Positions 24,603 to 32,966 of a DNA stretch of 64,000 nucleotides are shown piece after piece. The notes beneath the pieces were generated by a model, which was not told the origin of the DNA, made no database searches, and saw only the letters and a list, made by a program, of their open reading frames with translations. The DNA is from JAHFRG01 sp036522275. Lineage in GTDB: Bacteria; Pseudomonadota; Gammaproteobacteria; Burkholderiales; JAHFRG01. The DNA is taken from NCBI GenBank assembly GCA_036522275.1, contig DATDGC010000073.1:1-64000 (forward strand), in the 5' to 3' direction. The translations under genes and the position numbers were made by a program. Positions within the stretch are counted from its first letter, which is position 1; the number at the start of each line of letters is the position of its first letter.

Positions 24603-25997
24603 TTATTGCGCCGTGACATGGTCCACTAGCCAGCGCGCGGTGCGCAGCAGGCGTGCATCATAGCCACGCCGGCCGACGAGCTGCACGCCTAGAGGCAAGC
24701 CATTCGACCCTTGCATCAGCGGCAGCGAGATCGCGGGCAGCCCGCACAGCGTCCAGAGCGTGCAGAACGAAGGGTCGCCAGTCGAGGAAAGGCCTACGGG
24801 TGCGGTGCCCGCCGCCGCTGGTGTGAGGATCGCGTCGTAGCGTTGGATGAACAGCTCTTCGAAGGTCTCCTGCATCAAAGGAATACGCGATAGGGCGCGC
24901 TGGTAGTCGACGGCCCTCACCTCGCGCCCGCGCTCGAGCAGCGATCGCAGGGTGTCGGACAGCTGTTCGCGCCCGCGCTGCCATTCGCGCTCGAGGTTGG
25001 CTGCCATTTCGGCTTCCATGATGGTGCGGTGCCAGTCCCAGGCCTCGGCCGCCAACGGGAACAGTTCCACCTCCGCGACGCGGTCGCCCAGCTCGCCGAC
25101 CAGCTCCGCGAGCGCCTGCTTGGTTTCATCCTCGACGCGATTCCAGAGCGGCGTCTTGACAAACGCGATCATCGGCAGCAGCGGCGGCTCTTCGGCCGCG
25201 ATGGCGCCGAATGGGATGCGCGCACGCGGCCGCGTATCGTAATCGCGCTCGTCGTAGCCGGTGAGCTGCTCCGCGAGCAGCGCGATGTCCTCGATTGTGC
25301 GCGCGAACAGGCCCACATGGTCCAGCGTGCGAGACAGGGCGAGCATGCCATGGCGCGGAATCAAGCCGTGCGTCGGCTTGAAGCCGTATACGCCGCAAAA
25401 AGCGGCCGGGCGGACGGTCGAGCCGTTGGTCTGGCTTCCGAGCGCGAGCGGTACCATGCCGGCAGCTACGGCCGCTGCCGAGCCGCTGGAGGAGCCGCCG
25501 GGCGTGTGCTCGGGATTGTGCGGGTTGCGGGTCTTGCCGGGCGCGAAATACGCGCACTCGGTGGTCACGGTCTTGCCGAGGATCACGGCCCCGGCGGCGC
25601 GCAGGCTCGCGACCACGGTCGCGTCCTCGTGCGGCGCGCGGCCCTTGTGCAGCACCGTGCCGTTTTCCGTCGGCATGTCGGCCGTGTCGATGATGTCCTT
25701 GATGCCGACCGGAACACCATGCAGCGCGCCAAGCGTCTTGCCCTCGAGGCGCCACTTGTCCGCCGCCCGCGCCTGATTCAGCGCGTGTTCCGGGTCGAGG
25801 AACGCCCAAGCACGAACCATCTCGTCCGCTGCCTGAATTTGGTCAAGACAGCTTTGCACCAGTTGTTCCGAGGTGAACATCCCTTCGCGGATACCACGCG
25901 CGGCATCGATCGCATTAAGCTGATTCAACTCCGGCGCCGCCGGAGGCGGCGAGCCTCCCGCGCGCTGCGCGCCGGATGTCCGCTCTTTAGCTGACAT
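24603..25997 (-). CDS. Amidase-signature family hydrolase
   Basis: A 464-residue amidase. The Ser-cisSer-Lys triad is visible: Lys100 in GVPVGIKDIIDT, Ser169 in HTPGGSSSGSAAAVAAG, and Ser193 in LGSQTNGSTVRPAAFCGVYGFKPTHG. The fold and length match GatA-like and AtzF-like amidases; absence of gatB/gatC rules out a tRNA amidotransferase. It sits 17 bp downstream of the TRAP large permease gene, so it probably hydrolyses an amide taken up by that transporter or derived from its substrate. Local base composition is very GC-rich relative to the glxR side. Confidence 0.85.
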   Translation of the reverse strand: MSAKERTSGAQRAGGSPPPAAPELNQLNAIDAARGIREGMFTSEQLVQSCLDQIQAADEMVRAWAFLDPEHALNQARAADKWRLEGKTLGALHGVPVGIKDIIDTADMPTENGTVLHKGRAPHEDATVVASLRAAGAVILGKTVTTECAYFAPGKTRNPHNPEHTPGGSSSGSAAAVAAGMVPLALGSQTNGSTVRPAAFCGVYGFKPTHGLIPRHGMLALSRTLDHVGLFARTIEDIALLAEQLTGYDERDYDTRPRARIPFGAIAAEEPPLLPMIAFVKTPLWNRVEDETKQALAELVGELGDRVAEVELFPLAAEAWDWHRTIMEAEMAANLEREWQRGREQLSDTLRSLLERGREVRAVDYQRALSRIPLMQETFEELFIQRYDAILTPAAAGTAPVGLSSTGDPSFCTLWTLCGLPAISLPLMQGSNGLPLGVQLVGRRGYDARLLRTARWLVDHVTAQ

Positions 25998-26014
25998 GGA
26001 ATGCCGAAATCCAG

Positions 26015-28078
26015 TTACTTATAGAGCGCGTGAGGAATCCACAACCCGATAGCGGGGAAAATGTAGAGCAGCGCCAGCGCGATCAGCTGGATCCCCATGA
26101 ACGGCATCATGCCGGCGAAGATCTGGTTCAACGTCACGTGCGGCGGAGAGACGCCTTTCAGGTAAAACGCGGCCATCGCCACCGGCGGCGAGAGGAACGC
26201 CGTCTGGAGGTTCAACGCCACCAGCAGCCCGAAGAACAGCGGATCGATGTGGAAATGCGGCAGCAGCGGCAGGAAGATCGGCATGAAGATGATGATGATC
26301 TCTGTCCACTCAAGCGGCCAGCCGAGGATGAAGATGATGAGCTGGGCGAGGATCATGAACTGCACCGGAGTCATGTTGAGCGAGAGCACCCACTTCTCGA
26401 TGATCTCCTGCCCGCCGAGCAGCGCGAACGCCGCCGAAAAAATACCGGAGCCGACAAACAGCCAGCAGACCATCGCGCTGGTCTTGGCGGTGAGAAAGGA
26501 CGATTCCTTGACAATACCCCCGAGTTCTTTCACCGTTTTCCAGACTGCGGCGCCGGGATTCGAGCCGGTGGCCTTCGCGTCACGCCGATGGGTGATGAAG
26601 CGATAGATTGCCGCAAGGACGAAGCCGCCGAAACCGCCTACCGCCGCCGCCTCGCTGGGCGTTGCCAGCCCGAACACGATCGAACCAAGCACTGCGATGA
26701 TCAGCAACGCAAGCGGAAAGAACGAGGAGAGCAGCATCTTGAACACCTCGAGCCGCTCCCAGTTCCAGAGCCAGTATATGAGCACGATGGTGCCGATGCC
26801 GATGCCGAACGCGATCCAGAGCCATAGGGGTACCGGGAGTCGCTCGGGCTCAGCGGCCACCTTCTCGGCCGGTTTGGCTTTGGGCGCCTTCACCGCGCCC
26901 GGCACTTCCTTCGCGCCTTCGGTCTTCGCCTTCTCCAGGACGGGGGGCGGAGAGAGTTCCTTTGACCCTTCTGCGGCACCCGTCGGTTTTTCTGTTTCCA
27001 GTTCCGTCGCGCCGATGAGTCCGGTGGACATCTCGCTTTCCTTCTCGGGCGCTGCAACGAGGCCCCCCGCTTCGATCAGCCCGGCCGTGCTGGCCTCGAT
27101 CTCCGGCGCAGTCGCCAACTGCCAGGTGACTGCCAGCACTGCGGCGAGAAACAGTGCCGGGGTCAGCGTGACGAACAATTGCCCTAGCGCGGTGCGTTTC
27201 GCGACTGCGTCGCTACCACTGCTGGTAACGGCACGCCACAACCCCGTAAACGCGTTGCTGCCGTGCTGCGCCAGCGTCTGCGCAAAGTGAGGAAGTGCGA
27301 CGTATCGTTCACTTTCGGCGAGTGGAGGCATGAGCGCTGGCTTCCACTTAGCGAGGACGATGATGTAACCCACGTAGAGTCCCGCGAGCATGAACCCGGG
27401 AAGGAAGGCGCCGGCGTAGAGCTGTACGACCGACACACCTGCAACGGCGCCATATACGATCAACATCACCGAGGGGGGGATCAGGATGCCGAGGCAGCCG
27501 CCCGCGGTGACCGCGCCCGCAGATACCTTGACATTGTAGCCCGCCTTCAGCATCGCCGGAAACGCGAGCAGTCCCATCAGCGTCACCACCGCGCCGACGA
27601 TACCGGTGGCGGTGGCGAAGATCGCGCAGGTGACGATGGTCGCAACGGCAAGCGAACCCGGCACACGCGCGGTGGCAAGATGCAGGCTCCTGAACAAGCG
27701 GTCAATCAGCTGCGCCCGCTCGACTAGATAGCCCATGAACAGGAACAGTGGGATCGCGAGCAGCACTTCGTTCGACATCACGCCGTAAGTGCGCTGCACA
27801 AAGAGGTCGAGCACCTGCCGGTTCGCGAGCTCCGGGTTCACGCTGCGGTAGGCGAGCCAGGCAAAGAACACGCCCATCCCCATGAGCGTGAAGGCCGTGG
27901 GGAAACCGATCATGATTCCCACACAGATCAAGGCGAGCATGAGCAGCCCGAGGACTCCGAGGTCTGCCCTGGATAGGTTCCCGTCGAACAGGTCCCCCCA
28001 CGGCGTAAGCAAGATCACCGGAATGATGATGAGCGCCATTATCGAGTAGCCGAACCAGAGTTCTTTGCGCAGCTTCAC
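26015..28078 (-). CDS. TRAP transporter large permease (DctM type) with internal low-complexity insert
   Basis: A 687-residue membrane protein, much longer than typical DctM (about 430). The usual DctM halves are present: GIMIGFPTAFTLMGMGVFFAW and SNEVLLAIPLFLFMGYLVERA early, with GGCLGILIPPSVMLIVYG; then GLATPSEAAAVGGFGGFVLA, ILGWPLEWTEIIIIFMPIFLPL and AFLSPPVAMAAFYLKG late. Between them, about residues 322-413 form an Ala/Pro/Glu/Lys-rich, membrane-free insert, followed by an added hydrophobic segment. Long DctM variants occur for non-C4 substrates in betaproteobacteria. The gene overlaps dctQ by 4 bp. The substrate is unknown, perhaps a carboxylate amide. Confidence 0.88.
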   Translation of the reverse strand: MKLRKELWFGYSIMALIIIPVILLTPWGDLFDGNLSRADLGVLGLLMLALICVGIMIGFPTAFTLMGMGVFFAWLAYRSVNPELANRQVLDLFVQRTYGVMSNEVLLAIPLFLFMGYLVERAQLIDRLFRSLHLATARVPGSLAVATIVTCAIFATATGIVGAVVTLMGLLAFPAMLKAGYNVKVSAGAVTAGGCLGILIPPSVMLIVYGAVAGVSVVQLYAGAFLPGFMLAGLYVGYIIVLAKWKPALMPPLAESERYVALPHFAQTLAQHGSNAFTGLWRAVTSSGSDAVAKRTALGQLFVTLTPALFLAAVLAVTWQLATAPEIEASTAGLIEAGGLVAAPEKESEMSTGLIGATELETEKPTGAAEGSKELSPPPVLEKAKTEGAKEVPGAVKAPKAKPAEKVAAEPERLPVPLWLWIAFGIGIGTIVLIYWLWNWERLEVFKMLLSSFFPLALLIIAVLGSIVFGLATPSEAAAVGGFGGFVLAAIYRFITHRRDAKATGSNPGAAVWKTVKELGGIVKESSFLTAKTSAMVCWLFVGSGIFSAAFALLGGQEIIEKWVLSLNMTPVQFMILAQLIIFILGWPLEWTEIIIIFMPIFLPLLPHFHIDPLFFGLLVALNLQTAFLSPPVAMAAFYLKGVSPPHVTLNQIFAGMMPFMGIQLIALALLYIFPAIGLWIPHALYK

Positions 28079-28698
28079 TTGCCCGGCTCCTGGTGCACGA
28101 CATACGCGTCAAGCTTCTGAATGTCCTCATCCTTGACATGGACCATTTTCTTCAGCTCATCCACGTCAACTTCCTGGACGTCCGCCTCGCGCGAGGGCCA
28201 TGCATCCTGCTTAATGCAGATGACGCAGCGGATGATTTCGACAATGCCCTGCACCAGCACGATTGCGCCTGCGACCGGGATTATGGTCTTGAACGGGTAG
28301 TACGCCGGGCCTTCGGAAGTGATGTTCGAATGTTCGTTGATCGCCCAGGACTCGGCGGCATAATAGTATCCCGCCCATACAAACGCGACGATCCCGGGAA
28401 TGAAGAACAAGATGTAGAGCGTGAGGTCGATGGTGGCCTGTGCCCGCGGCCTGAAGTAGCCGTAGATCATGTCGCCGCGGACGTGGCCGTTTTTCGCGAG
28501 TGTATAAGCGCCGGCCATCATAAAAAGGGTCCCGTACATCATGATCATGTAGTCATAGACCCACGGGTGCGAGTGGTGGAGCACGTAGCGCGAGTACACT
28601 TCCCAGGTGATGAGCAAGGTGAGGCCGACGATCAACCAGGAGAACGCGTGCCCGACCCAGGTGCTCACCTTGTCAATGAAAAGCAACGTTTTCTGCAT
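28075..28698 (-). CDS. TRAP transporter small permease (DctQ type)
   Basis: A 207-residue protein with four hydrophobic segments and the family motif WEVYSRYVLHHSHPWVYDYMIMMYGTLFMMAGAYTLAKNGHVRGD. It partners the DctM subunit in Na+-driven uptake. The C-terminal 50 residues form an extra acidic, charged tail (ADVQEVDVDELKKMVHVKDE), longer than in most DctQ proteins. Its stop overlaps the dctM start as ATGA. It is separated from dctP by about 350 bp that include a terminator. Confidence 0.85.
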   Translation of the reverse strand: MQKTLLFIDKVSTWVGHAFSWLIVGLTLLITWEVYSRYVLHHSHPWVYDYMIMMYGTLFMMAGAYTLAKNGHVRGDMIYGYFRPRAQATIDLTLYILFFIPGIVAFVWAGYYYAAESWAINEHSNITSEGPAYYPFKTIIPVAGAIVLVQGIVEIIRCVICIKQDAWPSREADVQEVDVDELKKMVHVKDEDIQKLDAYVVHQEPGK

Positions 28699-28738
28699 GG
28701 CTGAAAACCTCAGATGATATGGCGGCGAATCGTAAAAC

Positions 28739-28925
28739 TACTAGAAGTCATCTCAAAATTCGCAACCGCCGATGAACGCAGATGAACGCGGATACGATCA
28801 ACCCCTAAGGCGTTAGACACAGAGAGCACAGAGTAAGACCGTGAAAAACGAGGTGTTCTCGGTGAACGTTCTCTGCGGCTTTCGATTCTCTGTCGGCGTC
28901 TATCGGCGTGCATCGACGGTTATCC
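28739..28925. repeat. Dispersed intergenic repeats between dctP and dctQ
   Basis: This stretch has phrases such as CGCCGATGAACGCAGATGAACGCGG, ACACAGAGAGCACAGAG and CGGCGTCTATCGGCGTGCATC (each shown in part). They are familiar as repeats between genes in many environmental bacteria and often form paired inverted blocks. No gene is seen. They lie in the dctP-dctQ gap, downstream of the terminator in the direction of transcription. Confidence 0.5.
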
Positions 28926-28987
28926 GGTTTTAGGGTTTTTGAGAGAGCTTCTATTGTGCCACTTTAGCTCCGTTCTTGGCAGCACCC

Positions 28988-29020
28988 AAAAAAAACACCA
29001 TCCGGAGCCGGGGGATGGTG
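28988..29020 (-). terminator. Rho-independent terminator after dctP
   Basis: On the minus strand CACCATCC and GGATGGTG form an 8-bp stem around a 9-nt loop (28996-29020), directly followed by eight U residues. It lies about 32 bp after the dctP stop. It should end most dctP transcripts, so that the abundant binding protein is made in excess over the membrane subunits and amidase downstream. Confidence 0.85.
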
Positions 29021-29051
29021 CCTTTTACGAGTGCTTGCAGCGTCAGGCCTT

Positions 29052-30206
29052 CTACGCAACCGGCTTCTTGCCGAAATAATAATTATACGCCATGCGCCGG
29101 TTGACATAGGTGTCGAGGTCCCAGCGCACCGCGCGCGCTGCGAACTTGCGCTGAGATTCGACGACCTCCTTGAACAGTGGGTTCTCCGCCGACTTCTTAT
29201 CCATGATCGGGTCGAAGACCTCCATCTGCTTCTGCAGCACCGAGTCCGGCGTCTTGTAGAACTTGACATTCTGCTTGGTCTGCATCTCGTAATAGTCCGT
29301 GGAGTAACGGTCGATCGCCTTCCACATCATGTCCGCGTTAGCGGCATCCACCGAATAGGCGATGATCGCCTTCAACTGGGTCGGCAGCGCATCGTACTTG
29401 GTTTTGTTGAAGGTGATCTCGAACTGCTCCGCGTTCTGGTGGAAGCTCTGCAGCATGCACACCTTGGACACGTCGGGGAAACCGAGCAAGCGGTCGGAAC
29501 TCGCGTTGTTGAACTCGGCCGCATCGATCAGCCCGCGGTCCATTGCCGGCACGATTTCGGCGCCGGGCAGCGCGATTACCGCCGCACCCATGGCCTGGAA
29601 CATGTCAATCGAGATGCCCACGGTGCGGTACTTCATGCCCTTGAAGTCGTCCGGACTGGTGACCGGCTTCTTGAACCAGCCGAGCGGTTGTGTCGGATGC
29701 GGTCCGTACGGGAATGACACCACGTTGGCGCCGATCGACTGGTAGATCTTCTGCAGCAACTCCTTGCCACCGCCATACTTGTGCCAGGCGAGCATCATGT
29801 TCCCGTCCATGCCGAAGGCGGGACTCGATCCCCACAGCCCCAGGGCATTTTGCTTGCCGTAGTGATAGACCAGCACGCCGTGACCGCCGTCGAGCACGCC
29901 TTTCGAAACCGCGTCGAGCAGGCCGAAGGCCGGTACCACCGAGCCCGCCGGCAGCACCTCGATCTTGAGGTCACCGCCCGTCATGTCGTTCACCTTCTTG
30001 GCGTAGTCGAGCGCGAACTCGTGGAAGATGTCCTTGGTCGGCCAGGTGCTCTGCCAGCGCATGTTGATCGGCCCCTGCGACTTGGCAATCATCGGGAAGC
30101 CGATGGCCGCGGCACCTGTGCCAATAGTTGCTGCGCTTTTTAGGAATTTGCGACGCGAGGTCGCCGTTTCAGACTTGACTTCGGCGACAGTAATCTGCTT
30201 CTTCAT
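29052..30206 (-). CDS. TRAP transporter substrate-binding protein (DctP type), Tat signal
   Basis: A 384-residue periplasmic binding protein. The N-terminus has a twin-arginine signal (TSRRKFLKSAATIGTGAAAIGF), followed by the DctP fold: RWQSTWPTKDIFHEFALDYAKKV, VLPAGSVVPAFGLLDAVSKGVLDGGHG, and KGMKYRTVGISIDMFQAMGAAVIALPGAEIVPAMDRGLIDAAE, where the Arg contacts a substrate carboxylate. It resembles the mannitol/chloroaromatic subgroup. The ATG at 30206 has a perfect AAGGAGG site. It is the first gene of the uptake unit, followed by a terminator and then the permease genes. Confidence 0.9.
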   Translation of the reverse strand: MKKQITVAEVKSETATSRRKFLKSAATIGTGAAAIGFPMIAKSQGPINMRWQSTWPTKDIFHEFALDYAKKVNDMTGGDLKIEVLPAGSVVPAFGLLDAVSKGVLDGGHGVLVYHYGKQNALGLWGSSPAFGMDGNMMLAWHKYGGGKELLQKIYQSIGANVVSFPYGPHPTQPLGWFKKPVTSPDDFKGMKYRTVGISIDMFQAMGAAVIALPGAEIVPAMDRGLIDAAEFNNASSDRLLGFPDVSKVCMLQSFHQNAEQFEITFNKTKYDALPTQLKAIIAYSVDAANADMMWKAIDRYSTDYYEMQTKQNVKFYKTPDSVLQKQMEVFDPIMDKKSAENPLFKEVVESQRKFAARAVRWDLDTYVNRRMAYNYYFGKKPVA

Positions 30207-30386
30207 GAAGTCCTCCTTATGATAGATTGCATTCAGGCAGTGAATCCCGCCTGTTTTATGAGTAGCTATACCGGAGAGGGGTTGACGCTGATAAAAGACC
30301 ATTCCCCCATAGCACCTACCGTTCCATCCTATACCCAGGACGGGGCAAAATCAATTGCGCACTACCGCGAACATTCTGGACTGAGT

Positions 30387-31775
30387 TTATACCCTGGCCA
30401 GTACCGCAATAGCCGGTGCAAAGCCGACCGATTTTACGCGCTTGGCATCCGGATGCCAGCCAAGAACCAGCACCAAGGCCGCGAAACCCAGCATATATGC
30501 CAGCGCCACATGCCAGCCATGCCTGAGCCACAATGCCACCGACTTTGCCTCCGGGTACATGTTCGACAGCGCCACGCCTGCCGAGGAACCGAACCAGATC
30601 ATCGAACCACCGAAACCCACCGCGTAGGCAAGATAGCCCCAGTCGTACCCGCCCTGTTTGAGCGCCAGGGCAGTGAGCGGAATGTTGTCGAACACCGCTG
30701 AAACAAAACCCAGGCCAAGCGCCGAATGCCAGGAAGCGGCCGGCAATTTTTCCACGGGCATGAGCGACGCGCACAGAATCAGCGATAGCAGAAAAATGCT
30801 GCCCTTGACCGCGTTTGGCACCACCTTCCAGTCGGGTTTGCGAAGCGGCGCTGCAATCAAGATCGCCAGCCACACCGCCGCGCCGATAAAGGGGAAGCGG
30901 TCAGAAATATCGGCAAACCCGACGTTGACCACGACGTTGGCGACGATCGCGGCAATCAGGATCAGCGCGACGATAGCAACCCGCCCCCAATCAACCCTCA
31001 CTCCGCGCGGCGGGTCTTTCCTGATAGGCGAATAGCGCTGCTGCTGCAGCGCCGCAGGAATGCCAAATATCACCATCGCCACGGATGCCCCTACATAAGC
31101 TTCAAGCACATCGAGTGGGTTCACTCCGTCGATCCACATCATCGTGGTGGTGGTGTCGCCGACCACGCTGCCCGATCCGCCGGCGTTCGAAGCGGCGACA
31201 ATCGCCGCAAGGTAGCCGATATGCACCTTGTGCTTGAAGACGGTCGCCGCAATCGTGCCGCCGATGATTGCCGCCGCGATGTTGTCAAGGAAGCTCGACA
31301 ACACGAAGATCATCACCAGCAACATGAACCCGCCCTTCCAGTCGTCCGGAAGGAATTTCGGCAGCATGGCCGGAACCTGGCTCTCTTCGAAATGCCTGGA
31401 AAGCAGCGCGAATCCGACCAGCAGCAGGAACAGGTTGGTAAGAATCACCCACTCATGCCCCATGTGAGAGACGAAACCGGCAAAGCCGGGCCCTGACTTG
31501 AACCCGACGAGCAGGAACTTATAACCGAGGATAACTACGAGACCGGTGAGCGCCACGTAAAGCGTGTGGCGATGGAACAGCGCCACGCCCAACAGCGTCA
31601 GTCCAAACAGAACGAAATCCACCGGGATGCCGAACAACGCAGGTCCGTCTCGCCCGACGCTGCCGCTGGCTGGCGCCGCGCTGGCCACGCCGCTCCATGC
31701 CAGTATGAATGCCGCGGGCAACAGGTGATGTTTCCCGCGCGCGATGCACCTAATGTTATTTTCAAAAAAAACCAT
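30387..31775 (-). CDS. NhaD-type sodium:proton antiporter
   Basis: A 462-residue protein of the ion-transporter superfamily (NhaD / citrate-transporter-like). It has about 12 hydrophobic segments. Characteristic stretches are SSFLDNIAAAIIGGTIAA, AAIVAASNAGGSGSVVGDTTTTMMWIDGV and SAVFDNIPLTALALKQGGYDWG, which hold conserved Asp, Asn and Thr residues of the re-entrant regions. The ATG at 31775 follows AAGGAAGGGG; an upstream in-frame start is less likely. Export of Na+ is the expected role, with arsenite or citrate transport as less likely alternatives. It appears monocistronic. Confidence 0.82.
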   Translation of the reverse strand: MVFFENNIRCIARGKHHLLPAAFILAWSGVASAAPASGSVGRDGPALFGIPVDFVLFGLTLLGVALFHRHTLYVALTGLVVILGYKFLLVGFKSGPGFAGFVSHMGHEWVILTNLFLLLVGFALLSRHFEESQVPAMLPKFLPDDWKGGFMLLVMIFVLSSFLDNIAAAIIGGTIAATVFKHKVHIGYLAAIVAASNAGGSGSVVGDTTTTMMWIDGVNPLDVLEAYVGASVAMVIFGIPAALQQQRYSPIRKDPPRGVRVDWGRVAIVALILIAAIVANVVVNVGFADISDRFPFIGAAVWLAILIAAPLRKPDWKVVPNAVKGSIFLLSLILCASLMPVEKLPAASWHSALGLGFVSAVFDNIPLTALALKQGGYDWGYLAYAVGFGGSMIWFGSSAGVALSNMYPEAKSVALWLRHGWHVALAYMLGFAALVLVLGWHPDAKRVKSVGFAPAIAVLARV

Positions 31776-31838
31776 GCTCCCCTTCCTTAGGAACCGCGCG
31801 ATTCTAACACCGGGCGCGGCGAACACGCAGGTTTGGCT

Positions 31839-32966
31839 TCATGCCCGTTCCGATTTTCCCATCCACAGGTTGCTCTGCAGGCGCGCCACATCGTTGAGCG
31901 AACCGGATTTTTTGAGTTGTTCGCGCAACCAGAATGAATCGTTGCGGCGCGCTGCCGCCTCGTCGAGCAATTGGTTGAGCGCCGCGCCGCTCTCCAGCGC
32001 TACGGCGTGCGGTGCGAGTTGTTTGAGGGTGGCTATGAGGTCGTCACACAAGTTGGCATGCTGCTGATCATAAGGATTGATGAAATTGGCGGCGAAGCCG
32101 AAGCGGCAGGACTGGAAGCGGTTGTAGTTGTAAACCAAATAAAGATCCTGCGTCGCCCGCCGTGGCCGTTCAATCAGGTAATAATGCGCGAGTGCCTGGG
32201 CGAAAGCCGCAAGCAGCGCCGCCTTGTCCACCGTCAATGGCGTGTCGCAGATGCGGATTTCCACGGTTCCATATTCCGGCTTGGGCCGGATATCCCAGTA
32301 GAAATCCTTCATGCTTTCCACGATTTTGTAGCGATGCATTTTCTCAAAATAGGCGTTGAATTCATCCCAGCTTTCAACCAATGGCATGGTGCCGCTTAAA
32401 GGAAAGGCGCTGATGGCGTTGAGACGAGAGGAGGCAAAACTTGTGTCTTCGCCCTGGTAAAACGGCGAAGAGGCAGAAAGCGCGATGAAATGCGGAATAT
32501 GGCGTGACAACATGTGGATGAGATAGACCGCGTCATCGCCGTTGGGGCAGCCGATGTGGATGTGCTGCCCGAATACCGTGAACTGCTTGGCGAGATAGCC
32601 ATAGAGATTAAGCAGATGCTTGAAACGCTCGGTTGGATAAATGCGCCGCTCGCTCCACTGGTGAAAGGGATGCGAGCCTCCGCCGGCAATGCGTAGGTTG
32701 AGGAGTTCGGCTTGGCGCGCCACCACGTTGCGGACAGTCCGTAGCTCGTCCGCAAGAGTCGTGTAGCGTTCGTGGATCGAGGAATTGAGTTCGATCATGC
32801 TCTCAGTGATTTCCGGCTTGACCTGACCCGGATGTTTCACTTTGCCAAGCCTCGCCAGCAAATCAGCGGCATCGCGCGCCAGATTGCAATCGTGGGACTT
32901 GAGGATCTGCAGCTCAAGCTCAACGCCCATGGTGAACGCCGGCGATTGTGTGAATTCAAGCGTCAT
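31839..32966 (-). CDS. YbdK-type carboxylate-amine ligase (glutamate-cysteine ligase-like)
   Basis: A 375-residue protein of the GCS2 group. Visible motifs are TMGVELELQILKSHDCNLA, KPEITESMIELNSSIHE, GGGSHPFHQWSERRIYP, GQHIHIGCPNGDDAVYLIHMLSRHIP and YGTVEIRICDTPLTVDKAALLAAF. E. coli YbdK has weak glutamate-cysteine ligase activity; the physiological substrate is unknown. The start overlaps the antiporter-gene stop by 4 bp (ATGA). The pairing with a CPA2-type antiporter is suggestive because KefB/KefC-type systems respond to glutathione, but that link is an inference. Confidence 0.85.
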   Translation of the reverse strand: MTLEFTQSPAFTMGVELELQILKSHDCNLARDAADLLARLGKVKHPGQVKPEITESMIELNSSIHERYTTLADELRTVRNVVARQAELLNLRIAGGGSHPFHQWSERRIYPTERFKHLLNLYGYLAKQFTVFGQHIHIGCPNGDDAVYLIHMLSRHIPHFIALSASSPFYQGEDTSFASSRLNAISAFPLSGTMPLVESWDEFNAYFEKMHRYKIVESMKDFYWDIRPKPEYGTVEIRICDTPLTVDKAALLAAFAQALAHYYLIERPRRATQDLYLVYNYNRFQSCRFGFAANFINPYDQQHANLCDDLIATLKQLAPHAVALESGAALNQLLDEAAARRNDSFWLREQLKKSGSLNDVARLQSNLWMGKSERA

